Numbered from the stretch's first letter, positions 17,224 to 25,869 are shown. The stretch: DNA of 64,000 nucleotides from Alphaproteobacteria bacterium (GCA_020442475.1 JAGRKA010000001.1:1-64000); one strand, 5' to 3'. Notes: generated from the sequence alone by a model not told the origin. Made by a program: numbers and translations.

Positions 17224-18063
17224 CTAGAAAACCTGTTCTCTTTCGACCGCGGCGTTCCCGGCGACCAGTGTTAAAGACAACGTTTTTCCGGTTAGAAAAT
17301 CTGTCAGGTTTTCGATGTCGTCAGGTTTTGGGAGCGTGATCATAGCCTTGCGGGTATCGGTTTCGTCGATCTGAATGACAGGCGGGGCCGTGAAGCCAAA
17401 CCCATCAATAGCGGCAAAAATATCAGCCTGTTCAAACCCGTTTGCGGCATAGGCGGATACGGCCAGAGCTTGGGGACCGGCTACAATCGTTTCGATCCCG
17501 ATAGTAGGCGTGTTCTCTTGTGAAGGCAACTTATCCATTGCTGCCCCGACAATCCGCTTCATACCGGAGTCTTTGCCCTCTCCGGCCTCAAGCGCTACGG
17601 ACACGTCCAGCGTTTGCGGAATGCAGATATGTTCACACACCATGATATCCAAACGCAGCGCGGCCTGCACGGGCTTGCCCGGTTCCTTGAGCGTCAGGCG
17701 CACAGGGAAGGACACGGCGTCTTTATAGCCGAATATCTGAAAATCCAGCTCGGCCATCCGGTGCGGCGTCGGCCAGAAAATATCCACTTTTTCAATATTG
17801 TCGGAGCCGCTCCAGTCAAAACGGGGCGGTAGGCCTGCATCCCCGGACACTTTCCAGTAGCTGTGCCAGCCTTCGCTCATCTGTACTTCCAGCAGCAGAT
17901 CGACCGAGGCCGTCTGCGGCCCGATATCACGGGAGGCGCTTAAAAGCCGAGCACGCACCTCGTCGGTCATGCTCCACGAACCCTGAACAGCTAAGGCCGG
18001 TTTTATAAAGGCTCCGCTCAGAAACAGAGCTGTCAATAAAGCGGTAATAAATTTTGACATCAA
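17224..18063 (-). CDS. Periplasmic DsbD alpha-domain-like protein
   Basis: A 279-residue exported protein. A signal peptide (FITALLTALFLSGAFIKPAL, ending Ala-Val-Gln) precedes a region like the N-terminal domain of DsbD/ScsB-type thiol:disulfide reductases: EGWHSYWKVSGDAGLPPRFD, WPTPHRM, FPVRLTLK and the redox motif MVCEHICIPQT (Cys-x3-Cys). In DsbD this domain receives electrons from the membrane core and passes them to periplasmic partners. Here no membrane domain or C-terminal thioredoxin domain follows, so it is a stand-alone alpha domain that must pair with another protein. GGAGGGGG before the ATG is a strong ribosome site. It is divergent from yqgE. Confidence 0.8.
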   Translation of the reverse strand: MMSKFITALLTALFLSGAFIKPALAVQGSWSMTDEVRARLLSASRDIGPQTASVDLLLEVQMSEGWHSYWKVSGDAGLPPRFDWSGSDNIEKVDIFWPTPHRMAELDFQIFGYKDAVSFPVRLTLKEPGKPVQAALRLDIMVCEHICIPQTLDVSVALEAGEGKDSGMKRIVGAAMDKLPSQENTPTIGIETIVAGPQALAVSAYAANGFEQADIFAAIDGFGFTAPPVIQIDETDTRKAMITLPKPDDIENLTDFLTGKTLSLTLVAGNAAVEREQVF

Positions 18064-18137
18064 CCCCCTCCTATCCTTTATTATAGTCTATATGTGACGT
18101 TCGAAGAGATCAATTTTTCAAAAGGACCCTATCGACC

Positions 18138-18740
18138 ATGGCGAGCATTGAACCCGGTATAGCGAATCCAGACAGCTATTTAACAGGCAAACTCCTAATC
18201 GCCATGCCCCGAATGGGTGATCCCCGCTTTCACAAAGCTGTCATTTTCGTATGTACGCACGATGAAAACGGCGCGATGGGGCTTGTGATTAATCAGGTTT
18301 CTCCCCGGCTGGAGTTCAAAAGCCTGCTTGAGCAGCTTAAAATCACTTCCGATATTGAGTTCGACCCGGCGGCTTTCCCGGATATCCCGGTCATGAATGG
18401 TGGTCCCGTAGAGCAGGTGCGCGGCTTTTTGCTTCATTCCAGCGATTTTGCGCAAAAAGATACCGTCCCGGTCGACGGGGATTATGGCGTGACCGGTACG
18501 CTCGACGCGCTGAAGGCCGTTGTAACCGGCAAGCGTCCGGATCATATGCTCTTTGCGTTGGGCTATGCAGGCTGGGAACCCGGCCAGCTTGAGGACGAGT
18601 TACGCCAGAATGTGTGGCTTGTCGTTTCTCCTGATACGGACATCGTTTTTGACGCGCCTGCGAGTGAAAAATGGCTGATGGCGGTCCGCAAGCTCGGTTT
18701 CGACCCTGCTATGCTCTCCGGTGAAGTAGGTCGGGCTTAA
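18138..18740 (+). CDS. yqgE: YqgE/AlgH family protein (UPF0301)
   Basis: A 200-residue cytoplasmic protein of the conserved AlgH/YqgE family, whose biochemical role is unsettled. Family hallmarks: LIAMPRMGDPRFHKAVIFVC near residue 22, ENGAMGLVINQ, the NGGPVEQVRGFLLHS block, and the C-terminal LFALGYAGWEPGQLEDEL. AAAGGA lies upstream of the ATG. It is preceded by a divergent DsbD-like gene and converges on era. In many proteobacteria it is next to ruvX/yqgF, which is absent here. Confidence 0.9.
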   Translation: MASIEPGIANPDSYLTGKLLIAMPRMGDPRFHKAVIFVCTHDENGAMGLVINQVSPRLEFKSLLEQLKITSDIEFDPAAFPDIPVMNGGPVEQVRGFLLHSSDFAQKDTVPVDGDYGVTGTLDALKAVVTGKRPDHMLFALGYAGWEPGQLEDELRQNVWLVVSPDTDIVFDAPASEKWLMAVRKLGFDPAMLSGEVGRA

Positions 18741-18764
18741 GAGTTAAGACTCTGGACCCAGTCA

Positions 18765-19676
18765 TTACTCTTGCAGGCGCAAGAGGTCCGGGCGTTCCAT
18801 CCAGTTCGGCTCAACCTTGACGAAAAGCTTCAGGTGAACGCGGGTCTCCAGCAGCTTTTCCAGCTCAAGCCGTGAGGCCGCACCGATCTGTTTGATCCGG
18901 CTGCCGCCTTTGCCCAGTACGATGGCCTTTTGAGAGTCGCGCTGGACAATCACGGCCTGTGAGATTTTGATATCGCCGTTATCGAATGTTTCCCAGCTTT
19001 CCGTCTCGACCAGCGCTGCGTGTGGCAATTCCCGGTAAAGCTGTTCGAAGATTTTCTCCCGCGTAATTTCCGCCGCCATCAGGCGTAGCGGCATATCCGT
19101 GATTTGGTCTTCTTCATACAGGAAAGGCCCCGGTTTCATCCGGCGCGCCAGATCGCTCAGCAAATCCTGCGTTCCGGCCTGTTTCAGCGCGGAGATCATG
19201 AAAGTCGCCTCATAAGGATACGCCGCGTTGAAGGCTGCGGCCAAAGCGAGTAAATCCGGCTTTTGGATCTTGTCCGTCTTGTTCAGCACGAGCAGGCAAG
19301 GCTTGGAGTCTGCGCGGAGCTTATCGATGATCATTTGATTTTGAGCCAACGCTCCCTTTTGTCCCGCATCGACGAGGTGAATTGTCAGTTCCGCCTCATC
19401 CAGTGCCTCGAAAGCCGCGCCGACCATGAATTGCTCGAAGCTTTTGCGTGCGGCGAAAATCCCCGGCGTATCCAGCAGAATGATCTGGGCGTTCTCATGC
19501 ATTGCGATACCCAGAACACGTGTACGGGTCGTTTGCGCTCTTTTGGAAACGATTGAGACCTTTGCGCCGACGAGCGCGTTCATCAGCGTGGATTTCCCGG
19601 CATTGGGCAAGCCGATAATGCTGGCAAAGCCGCAGCATGTCTGCCCGGCCTGCATTTTATCAGGATTTTTACTCAC
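18765..19676 (-). CDS. era: GTPase Era
   Basis: Era binds 16S rRNA near its 3' end and assists 30S subunit maturation. The 303 residues show G1 GLPNAGKST, the G2 Thr region RAQTTRTRVLG, G3 DTPGIF and G4 NKTDK. The C-terminal KH domain has VLGKGGSRIKQIG (GxxG) and the RVHLKLFVKV segment. The start codon overlaps the rnc stop by four bases. The operon order acpS-lepB-rnc-era is the standard alphaproteobacterial one; recO, which often follows, is absent, and yqgE converges from the other side. Confidence 0.97.
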   Translation of the reverse strand: MSKNPDKMQAGQTCCGFASIIGLPNAGKSTLMNALVGAKVSIVSKRAQTTRTRVLGIAMHENAQIILLDTPGIFAARKSFEQFMVGAAFEALDEAELTIHLVDAGQKGALAQNQMIIDKLRADSKPCLLVLNKTDKIQKPDLLALAAAFNAAYPYEATFMISALKQAGTQDLLSDLARRMKPGPFLYEEDQITDMPLRLMAAEITREKIFEQLYRELPHAALVETESWETFDNGDIKISQAVIVQRDSQKAIVLGKGGSRIKQIGAASRLELEKLLETRVHLKLFVKVEPNWMERPDLLRLQE

Positions 19677-20356
19677 GATTCGCCCTCTATACAGAATTTT
19701 TCGACAAAGGCCGCTGCCGCCTGTTTCTCAGCGGCTTGCCGTGAAGAGCCTTGCGCTGTTACATCCTCATAGCCCTTAACGCTCACAGCGATCTCGAAAA
19801 GAGGCGCATGATCCGGACCGCTCTGGCTTATAATCCGGTAAGCGGGTAAGGGCAGGCTCTGGCTTTGCGCCCATTCTTGAAGTCGCGTCTTCGGATGTTG
19901 CGGCGGGCGCTTCATATTTTCAAGCCGCCCGGACCATAGGCTTGTGATGAAAGTCTGGCATGTTTCAAAATCACTATCCAGATAGATCGCACCGATCATG
20001 GCTTCAAAAACGTCAGCCAGAATATGCGCATTCTCCGCGCCACCCGCTTGGGCCTCCGAGTCAGAAAAATCGACATAAGCGCCCAGCTCAATCTCACGGG
20101 CAATTTCGGCCAGAAACTCGCCCTGAACCAACGCAGCCAGACGGCGGGCCATATCGCCTTCGCGTTCCTGCGGGAATGTCCTGTATAAAAGTTCGGCGAC
20201 GGCCAGCCCTAAAACCCGGTCGCCCAAAAATTCGAGCCGCTCGTAATTCGTATCCGCGCCGGTGCTGGAATGCGTGAAGGCATCACGGGCAAGTTGCTCA
20301 TTCGTAAAATTGTAACCGATACGTTTTTGAAGAGTATCAAGCGCTTCAGGGGTCAT
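19673..20356 (-). CDS. rnc: Ribonuclease III
   Basis: Cleaves double-stranded RNA, including the pre-rRNA stems. The 227-residue form starts MTPEALDTLQKRIGYNF; this ATG has AAGGAAG upstream, while the open frame extending 87 codons further lies inside lepB in another frame and is not coding. The signature ERLEFLGDRVLGLAVAE with catalytic Glu/Asp, the second metal site DVFEAMIGAIYLD, and a C-terminal dsRNA-binding domain (KTRLQEWAQS to SRQAAEKQAAAAFVEKF) are all present. Adjacent to lepB (16-base gap) and overlapping era. Confidence 0.97.
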   Translation of the reverse strand: MTPEALDTLQKRIGYNFTNEQLARDAFTHSSTGADTNYERLEFLGDRVLGLAVAELLYRTFPQEREGDMARRLAALVQGEFLAEIAREIELGAYVDFSDSEAQAGGAENAHILADVFEAMIGAIYLDSDFETCQTFITSLWSGRLENMKRPPQHPKTRLQEWAQSQSLPLPAYRIISQSGPDHAPLFEIAVSVKGYEDVTAQGSSRQAAEKQAAAAFVEKFCIEGES

Positions 20357-20372
20357 GGCTTCCTTTTTCCGC

Positions 20373-21269
20373 CTATTGCGCTGCCGTATCACCGGACTCG
20401 GCGTGGCTCTGCCTGTCTTCGTCCAGATGTACAGGCTCGATTTTGTCGAAAAGCCGGTCGTAACGGATCGCCCAAGGCCACTTCCAAAATTCAACCATGC
20501 TTGCAGACCCGTTCGTCGAGAAGAAAATAAAGTCTGCGCGCCCCACGATATTTTCAAAAGGGACAAAACCGACAACGTGGCTGACACGGCTGTCCTGAGA
20601 GTTATCGCGGTTGTCACCCATCATGAAATAATGGCCCTGCGGAATCGTATAAAGAGGCGTATCGTCCAGCGGACCCTCATCGGATTCTTCATAAATTCTG
20701 TGCACGATCCCGCCGGGCAGCGTTTCAAGATATTCATGCATGGTCACTGTTCCCTCATAGGGGGACTCAACCTTTTTCAGCCCGACCGACTCGCGCTCGA
20801 CACGTTCGCCGTTGATATAAAGCCGCCCGCTGCGGACCTGTATCGTTTCACCCGGTAAGCCGACCACGCGCTTGATATAGTTTGTGCTGGTATCGGAAGG
20901 CAGTTTGAAGACAATAACATCCCCGCGTTTCGGTTCCGCCGCCCAGACCCGTCCCTCCAAAGGCGCAAGGCCGAAGGGGAAGGAGTAACGGCTATAGCCG
21001 TAAGAGGGTTTGTAAACGAATAAATAGTCCCCGACCTCCAGTGTCGGCTTCATAGAGCCGGAAGGGATGTTGAAAGGCTCGTATAAAAAGGTCCGGATAA
21101 GCACAGCAAGGAGGACCGCGATCAGGGCCGTCTTAAAGAATTCGGTCAGCTCTTCCCGCGCATTCATCGGCGGCTCGGCGGCTCCCTCTTCCACAGGAGA
21201 ACCGGCTTCCTGAGACGAAGACTCGTCTTCGATATCCGCCGTCACGCTAATGTCGTTATTTTTGCCCAT
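20373..21269 (-). CDS. lepB: Signal peptidase I
   Basis: Inner-membrane Ser/Lys peptidase that removes Sec signal peptides. The 298 residues begin with a disordered acidic cytoplasmic tail of about 45 residues. One membrane segment follows (TALIAVLLAVLIRTFLYEP), then the catalytic Ser in NIPSGSMKPTLEVGDYLFV, the general-base Lys region NYIKRVVGLPGE and GDNRDNSQDSR. AAAGGC precedes the ATG at 21269, so the in-frame start at 21314 is rejected. Second gene of acpS-lepB-rnc-era. Confidence 0.96.
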   Translation of the reverse strand: MGKNNDISVTADIEDESSSQEAGSPVEEGAAEPPMNAREELTEFFKTALIAVLLAVLIRTFLYEPFNIPSGSMKPTLEVGDYLFVYKPSYGYSRYSFPFGLAPLEGRVWAAEPKRGDVIVFKLPSDTSTNYIKRVVGLPGETIQVRSGRLYINGERVERESVGLKKVESPYEGTVTMHEYLETLPGGIVHRIYEESDEGPLDDTPLYTIPQGHYFMMGDNRDNSQDSRVSHVVGFVPFENIVGRADFIFFSTNGSASMVEFWKWPWAIRYDRLFDKIEPVHLDEDRQSHAESGDTAAQ

Positions 21270-21389
21270 GATTTTGCCTTTTACAACAAAGAGAAGCCGA
21301 TGACCAGAAATCATTATCGCTCTTTTGCTTTTTCTATCGTCTTTCTCTTTGGCTTTTAATATTGCTGTAAAAGGACAATATTACCAACT

Positions 21390-21791
21390 CTAAACCGCCT
21401 CAATAATTACAAAGGCCTGAACGATCGGCGGTTCGTCAGTCAAAGTCAGATGGATCTTCGGCTTTGTACCCTCAGGCATCAGAGCTTCGAGCCGTGCGAG
21501 TGCACCACCGGTCAAGGCCAGAGACGGTGCACCTGATTCATCGTTCACGACACCGATATCCTTCATGAACACGCCGTGGTTAAAGCCCGTCCCCAGCGCC
21601 TTCGAGCAGGCCTCCTTAGCCGCAAAGCGCTTGGCATAGGTCGCAATATGTGTCCCTGCCGCGCGGCGGCGCTCAGCTTTAGCCCGCTCAACCGGCGTAA
21701 AACAGCGGGCGATAAAACGCGCCTCGAACCGGCCCATGACTTTCTCAACCCGGCGTACATCCAAAAGATCGCTGCCTATGCCGATAATCAT
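21390..21791 (-). CDS. acpS: Holo-[acyl-carrier-protein] synthase
   Basis: Transfers 4'-phosphopantetheine from CoA to acyl carrier protein. The 133-residue trimeric-type enzyme shows [17 protein letters not shown] with the metal-binding Asp and [15 protein letters not shown] with the second metal ligand Glu. RCFTPVERA is also typical. It lies 21 bases from the DUF2062 gene and 120 bases before lepB; pdxJ, commonly just upstream in this class, is missing. Confidence 0.95.
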   Translation of the reverse strand: MIIGIGSDLLDVRRVEKVMGRFEARFIARCFTPVERAKAERRRAAGTHIATYAKRFAAKEACSKALGTGFNHGVFMKDIGVVNDESGAPSLALTGGALARLEALMPEGTKPKIHLTLTDEPPIVQAFVIIEAV

Positions 21792-21812
21792 ATGAGCGCC
21801 TTTCCTTCTTAT

Positions 21813-22397
21813 TTACTTCTTTTGTCCTGTGATCTCTATCGCCGCTTTGCGGACTTTGCGCAGGCGGGCTTTCGTCCGGGCCTTTTTGGCCGTGCGCACC
21901 AGCCTGTAGAACATGGGATAGGTCACAATCAGGGATGTAAAGCAAATCAGGTATCCGCCCAGCGCCCAGGGTAAGAAAATCCGTACCGGCTCATTCCTGA
22001 AAATCTCCCAGAGAGTCGAAAAATCAACATGTTCGGGCAAGGTCGCACTTGCGGAGACGCCGAACAACCCCAAAAGATAGGAACCAAGGCTGATCGCCGC
22101 CCACCACATAAAGGGAAATGTCCACGGATTGCCGACGAATGTGCCGATCAGGGCGGAGATGAAATTTGCCCGGAGCATATAAGCCAGCGCGCCGGCTTGA
22201 ATAAAATGGGTCCCTAAAAGCGGCGTAAAGGAAATGCCAGCTCCCAGTGCAAGGCCCAACGCAATCTTGTGCGTTGTATCGGAGAGCCTGACAACCCGGT
22301 GGCGGGTATAGTGAAAAGCACGGATCCATCCCATAGATGGCCAGAACATTTCCCGGGTATTCTGGAGGATGGTACGGGGTTTATTACGCTTGAACAT
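21813..22397 (-). CDS. DUF2062 membrane protein
   Basis: A 194-residue protein of the DUF2062 family, function unknown. It has a basic N-terminus, then three or four membrane segments, including IALGLALGAGISFTPLLG, FISALIGTFVGNPWTFPFMW and ICFTSLIVTYPMFY. The T-P-L-x-G-x-H and N-P-x-T patterns are characteristic of the family. The cytoplasmic C-terminus is strongly basic. It heads the leftward acpS-lepB-rnc-era block and is divergent from apt. Confidence 0.83.
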   Translation of the reverse strand: MFKRNKPRTILQNTREMFWPSMGWIRAFHYTRHRVVRLSDTTHKIALGLALGAGISFTPLLGTHFIQAGALAYMLRANFISALIGTFVGNPWTFPFMWWAAISLGSYLLGLFGVSASATLPEHVDFSTLWEIFRNEPVRIFLPWALGGYLICFTSLIVTYPMFYRLVRTAKKARTKARLRKVRKAAIEITGQKK

Positions 22398-22499
22398 CAG
22401 TAGGCCGGACCGTTTGCAGTCGAGTTATCCTGTTACTTATAACAGCTTGTTTCAAAGAATATATGAATTTAAAGCCGCTTCTATGATAAAAAAGCTCTT

Positions 22500-23015
22500 A
22501 TGAACATTCGAGAGCACATTCGCATTATTCCGGACTTCCCGAAACAGGGAATCAATTTCTACGATATCGCAACGCTTTTGGCACATCCGGCGGCATGGCG
22601 GGAAACGGTAGGTCTCCTTCAGGCTACCATCGAATCGTACGAGCCGGATATGTTGATGGGAATCGAATCACGGGGTTTTCTAGTTGCGGCCCCTCTTGCA
22701 ATTGAGATGGGAATCGGCTTTGGCATGGTTCGCAAGAAGGGCAAGCTGCCCGGACAAACACTTTCCTATGCCTATGATCTCGAATACGGGTCGGATGAGA
22801 TCGAGATTCAGCCCGACCTGATTGAAAAGGGGGCAAAAATCGTTCTGATTGACGATCTGCTCGCTACGGGCGGCACGATGGGTGCAGCCATATCGCTACT
22901 TGAGAAGGCTGGAGCACAGGTTGCGGCCTGCGCCTGCATTATTGAGCTGGAAGGGTTGGGCGGGCGCGAGAAGCTTTCCTGCCCGTTTGAAACTCTTATG
23001 CAGTGCCCAGCTTAA
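22500..23015 (+). CDS. apt: Adenine phosphoribosyltransferase
   Basis: Salvages adenine with PRPP to give AMP. The 171 residues are the family length. IRIIPDFPKQGINFYDIATL is the usual N-terminal block, GIESRGFL follows, and the PRPP-binding loop is VLIDDLLATGGTM, with the two Asp flanking the pyrophosphate site. The ribosome site is weak (GCTCTT directly before ATG). It is a single gene between two leftward units. Confidence 0.95.
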   Translation: MNIREHIRIIPDFPKQGINFYDIATLLAHPAAWRETVGLLQATIESYEPDMLMGIESRGFLVAAPLAIEMGIGFGMVRKKGKLPGQTLSYAYDLEYGSDEIEIQPDLIEKGAKIVLIDDLLATGGTMGAAISLLEKAGAQVAACACIIELEGLGGREKLSCPFETLMQCPA

Positions 23016-23066
23016 CTGCCTCTCCCGTTCGTTCCCTGCCCTGATCCAGAAACCATAACGCCTTTA

Positions 23067-23306
23067 TCATTCACCCGTACCAGATTCCAGCAAGCGCTGA
23101 ATCTTTAACAGAGTCTGCGCAACTTTCCAGTGCCCATCTATCATGTCTTCGATACAAGCATGAAGAAATCTACGTTCTTCCTCACTCATCTTTTTCTGTT
23201 CCTCCGAAATGAAAAGCCACCAGCCGGGTCGGGCTGGTGGCCGGGAGTTAAGAAATCGCTGTAACACGATCGCGACGATCTTTGGCCGCGAGGCTTGGAC
23301 ATACAT
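23067..23306 (-). CDS. Small ORF (79 aa, or 40 aa from an internal start)
   Basis: Unrecognised. From the ATG at 23306 (GGGAGG four to five bases upstream) it encodes 79 residues. From the ATG at 23189 (GGAGGA about ten bases upstream) it gives a 40-residue helical, charged protein, MSEEERRFLHACIEDMIDGH onward, which looks more natural. The first 39 codons run through a 10-bp hairpin (23216-23241) and other inverted repeats, and encode the odd stretch RPPARPGWWLF with tandem Trp. They may therefore be a leader peptide fused in frame rather than part of the mature protein. It lies 180 bases downstream of rsh in the same direction. Two starts with good sites suggest a regulated arrangement, but that is inference. 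Confidence 0.5.
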   Translation of the reverse strand: MYVQASRPKIVAIVLQRFLNSRPPARPGWWLFISEEQKKMSEEERRFLHACIEDMIDGHWKVAQTLLKIQRLLESGTGE

Positions 23307-23398
23307 CGCCGCCTCCCGGACATAAACCGAGAAGCGACGTGCTGACGGACACGCCACCGGTTACAGCAAGGTTCTTAAGCCTCGACCGGAAAGCACGT
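23216..23398 (-). ncRNA. Structured leader with interleaved inverted repeats
   Basis: Between rsh and the small ORF lie one 10-bp hairpin (23216-23225 with 23232-23241, six-base loop) and four further perfect inverted repeats: 23241-23247 with 23313-23319 (7 bp), 23258-23265 with 23360-23367 (8 bp), 23289-23296 with 23377-23384 (8 bp), and 23337-23343 with 23392-23398 (7 bp). Most of the long pairs cross one another, so they can form only as pseudoknots or as alternatives. Read leftward, the 10-bp hairpin is followed by CTTTTCATTT and then the GGAGGA ribosome site. It suggests a regulatory RNA or leader; no known riboswitch class was recognised. Confidence 0.4.
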
Positions 23399-23489
23399 AT
23401 CCGGTGTGTACAGCTATAACAGATATACCGGGATTTGGGAAGAAAAGGCCCAGAGTCTTAGGCTCATAAACGATCAACTGTGAAAACGG

Positions 23490-25679
23490 TTAACTACCGC
23501 CGCGGGCCCGGTCCACGGACGTAACCGAGGGCGTGGCGCGCAGGGCTGCTATAATATGGTTCAAATGCCGCGTATCGTTCACGTAAATATCCATCAGAAT
23601 TTCCCAGAAATCAACGGAGCGGTTTGTGAGTTTGAGGTTTGTAATATTGCCGCCGTTGGCGCCGATCACGGTCGAGAGCGTCCCCAGCGCGCCCGGCTCA
23701 TTCTGGATGATGACGTGAATCCGTCCGACATGGGCTTCCGGTGAGTCCGGGCCTTCGCCCCATGACACGTCCAGCCAGCGCTCCGGCGTATCGGCGAAGG
23801 TTTCCAGCGTGTCACAATCGATCGTGTGGATACTCACCCCTTTGCCGGTAATGACGATCCCAACGATCCGGTCGCCCGGTAGAGGGTGACAGCAGCGCGC
23901 AAAATGCACGGCCATGCCGGGAATAAGGCCCTTAATCGGAACCGGCGCATCTCGCCCGTCCAAAGGCTTGACCATGACGGCCTGATCCATATCGCGGGAG
24001 GGGCGTTTGACCATCTCCGTCTTGTGCGCCGGGAAAATCGCCTTGAATACGTCCCGTGCGGGCGTCAGCCCCGATCCGATCCGAGCGTAGAGATCGTCAT
24101 TTTCCTCAAGCTGGAACTGTTTGAGCACCCCGGTTACGGCTTTTTCCGTGAAATCGTAATGTTCCTGCCGGAAAATCTTTTGCAGCATCGCCCGGCCCAA
24201 AGTCGCATATTCGTCACGCTGCTGCGCCCGGATGAATTTGCGGATATGAGAACGCGCCTTGCCTGTGACGACGAAGCGCTCCCATGTCGGGGACGGGTTT
24301 TGCGTTTTGGACGTGATAATCTCGACCTGATCACCGTTCGACAGCTTGGTGTTAAGCGGCGCGATTGAGCCGTTGATCTTTGCACCAACGCACTTATCAC
24401 CAATATCAGAGTGAATGGCATAGGCGAAATCCACAGGCGTTGCCCCGCTGGGCAGTTCAATCAAGTCGCCTTTGGGTGAAAAGGCGAACACATGATCCTG
24501 AAACAGCTCCAGCTTCGTATTTTCCCAAAAATCCTCCGGGCGCTGCTCCTGTTCAAGAATTTCAAGCAATTCGCGCAGCCAGCGGTATTTTTTTACGTCT
24601 TTTAGGCTGGGAACCTTGCCTTCCTTATAGGCCCAGTGCGCAGCAACCCCCAGCTCAGCCTGCGAATGCTGTTCGTGCGTCCGGATCTGGACCTCAATCC
24701 GGTGGCGGGCGGGCCCCATCACAGTCGTATGGATTGAGCGATATCCGTTCGGCTTGGGGGTGGAAATATAGTCTTTAAAACGGCCTGGAATGCTGTGATA
24801 GCGCCCGTGGATCAACCCTAAAACGGTGTAGCAATCCTCAATACTGTCCACGACGATCCGGAACGCCATAATGTCGGAAAGCTGTTCGAAGGCAACGTTT
24901 TTGCGCTGCATCTTCTTCCAGATGGAATAGCCTGTTTTCTCCCGGCCCGTGATCTCAGCCTTTATCCCTGAGGTTTCAAGTAAAGCCGCCAGCTCGTTAA
25001 TGATGGTTTCAACGACGCCAGAGCCTTCCTTGCGCAGGAAAGACAAGCGGTTTGAGATACTTTCCCGCGCTTCAGGATTAAGAACCCCAAAAGCGAGATC
25101 TTCCAGCTCGGTCTTGATCGTGTGAACCCCGACCCGCTCCGCCAATGGCACATAGATTTCGAGCGTTTCCAGTGCAATCCGCTGGCGCTTTTCGGGCTTT
25201 TTGATCGCATCCAGCGTCCGCATGTTATGCAGCCGGTCCGCAAGCTTCACCAGCAGGACGCGGATATCTTCGGACATGGCTAGCAAGAGTTTCCGGAAAT
25301 TTTCAGCCTGCTTGCCTTCGACCGTCTGGCTTTCGATCCGCGTCAGCTTACTGACCCCGTTGACGAGATCGGCTACATCTTTTCCGAATTTATTTTTTAG
25401 ATCGTCATAGCTGGCCGCCGTGTCTTCCAGCGTATCGTGCAAAATGGCCGTGATCAGCGTGCCGGTATCCATCTTCATACCGGCCAGAATCTGGGCGACC
25501 TCGAGCGGATGGGTGTAGTAGGGTTCACCGGAGGCCCGTACTTGCCCCTCATGCATCTTTTTGGCGTACTCATAAGCTGCCGTGATCTCTCCGGCTTTCA
25601 CATCCGGGTTATAGGCTTTCACCTTGGCGATCAACGCCTCCGGTGCGGCAGTCATGGTCTGTGTTTCAAGCTCGGGCAT
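23490..25679 (-). CDS. Bifunctional (p)ppGpp synthetase/hydrolase (Rel/Spo)
   Basis: The single Rsh-type enzyme of most alphaproteobacteria, controlling the stringent response by making and degrading (p)ppGpp. The 729 residues carry, in order: an HD hydrolase domain with ILHDTLEDTAAS (HDxxED) near residue 80 and RLHNMRTLDA; a synthetase domain with SDIMAFRIVVDS and FKDYISTPKPNGYRSIHTTV; a TGS domain (HVFAFSPKGDLIELPSGATP); and a C-terminal ACT domain (HVIIQNEPGALGTLSTVIGA). Because the hydrolase motif is intact it should be bifunctional. It lies downstream of rpoZ, as in many proteobacteria, but is separated from it by a terminator. Confidence 0.95.
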   Translation of the reverse strand: MPELETQTMTAAPEALIAKVKAYNPDVKAGEITAAYEYAKKMHEGQVRASGEPYYTHPLEVAQILAGMKMDTGTLITAILHDTLEDTAASYDDLKNKFGKDVADLVNGVSKLTRIESQTVEGKQAENFRKLLLAMSEDIRVLLVKLADRLHNMRTLDAIKKPEKRQRIALETLEIYVPLAERVGVHTIKTELEDLAFGVLNPEARESISNRLSFLRKEGSGVVETIINELAALLETSGIKAEITGREKTGYSIWKKMQRKNVAFEQLSDIMAFRIVVDSIEDCYTVLGLIHGRYHSIPGRFKDYISTPKPNGYRSIHTTVMGPARHRIEVQIRTHEQHSQAELGVAAHWAYKEGKVPSLKDVKKYRWLRELLEILEQEQRPEDFWENTKLELFQDHVFAFSPKGDLIELPSGATPVDFAYAIHSDIGDKCVGAKINGSIAPLNTKLSNGDQVEIITSKTQNPSPTWERFVVTGKARSHIRKFIRAQQRDEYATLGRAMLQKIFRQEHYDFTEKAVTGVLKQFQLEENDDLYARIGSGLTPARDVFKAIFPAHKTEMVKRPSRDMDQAVMVKPLDGRDAPVPIKGLIPGMAVHFARCCHPLPGDRIVGIVITGKGVSIHTIDCDTLETFADTPERWLDVSWGEGPDSPEAHVGRIHVIIQNEPGALGTLSTVIGANGGNITNLKLTNRSVDFWEILMDIYVNDTRHLNHIIAALRATPSVTSVDRARGGS

Positions 25680-25805
25680 GGTCCAGATTAATACCGGTCA
25701 GTTAAAAATTCAGATTATCATGAAAAAACCGCCCGTGCATTAGAGCGTGTGATCAATTAAAGGGTTTTGCGGCAAAAATAGAGATTTTCCCTTTTGCAGC
25801 CTATG

Positions 25806-25827
25806 AAAAAGCCGGGAAATCCCGGCT
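25806..25827 (-). terminator. rpoZ terminator
   Basis: Read leftward, AGCCGGG-ATTT-CCCGGCT forms a 7-bp stem with a four-base loop followed by TTTT. It lies about 40 bases after the rpoZ stop codon and 130 bases before rsh, so the two genes should be separate transcripts. On the other strand the same stem is followed by CTTTTG and could also act weakly. Confidence 0.75.
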
Positions 25828-25869
25828 CTTTTGAAGAAATAGATAATGTTCCTCAGACAAGCTGTCCGG

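Noticed and set aside
19673-20617. An RNase III start 87 codons upstream
   Set aside because: The added region overlaps lepB in another frame, has no family similarity, and the ATG at 20356 has a good ribosome site at the position expected for the family.
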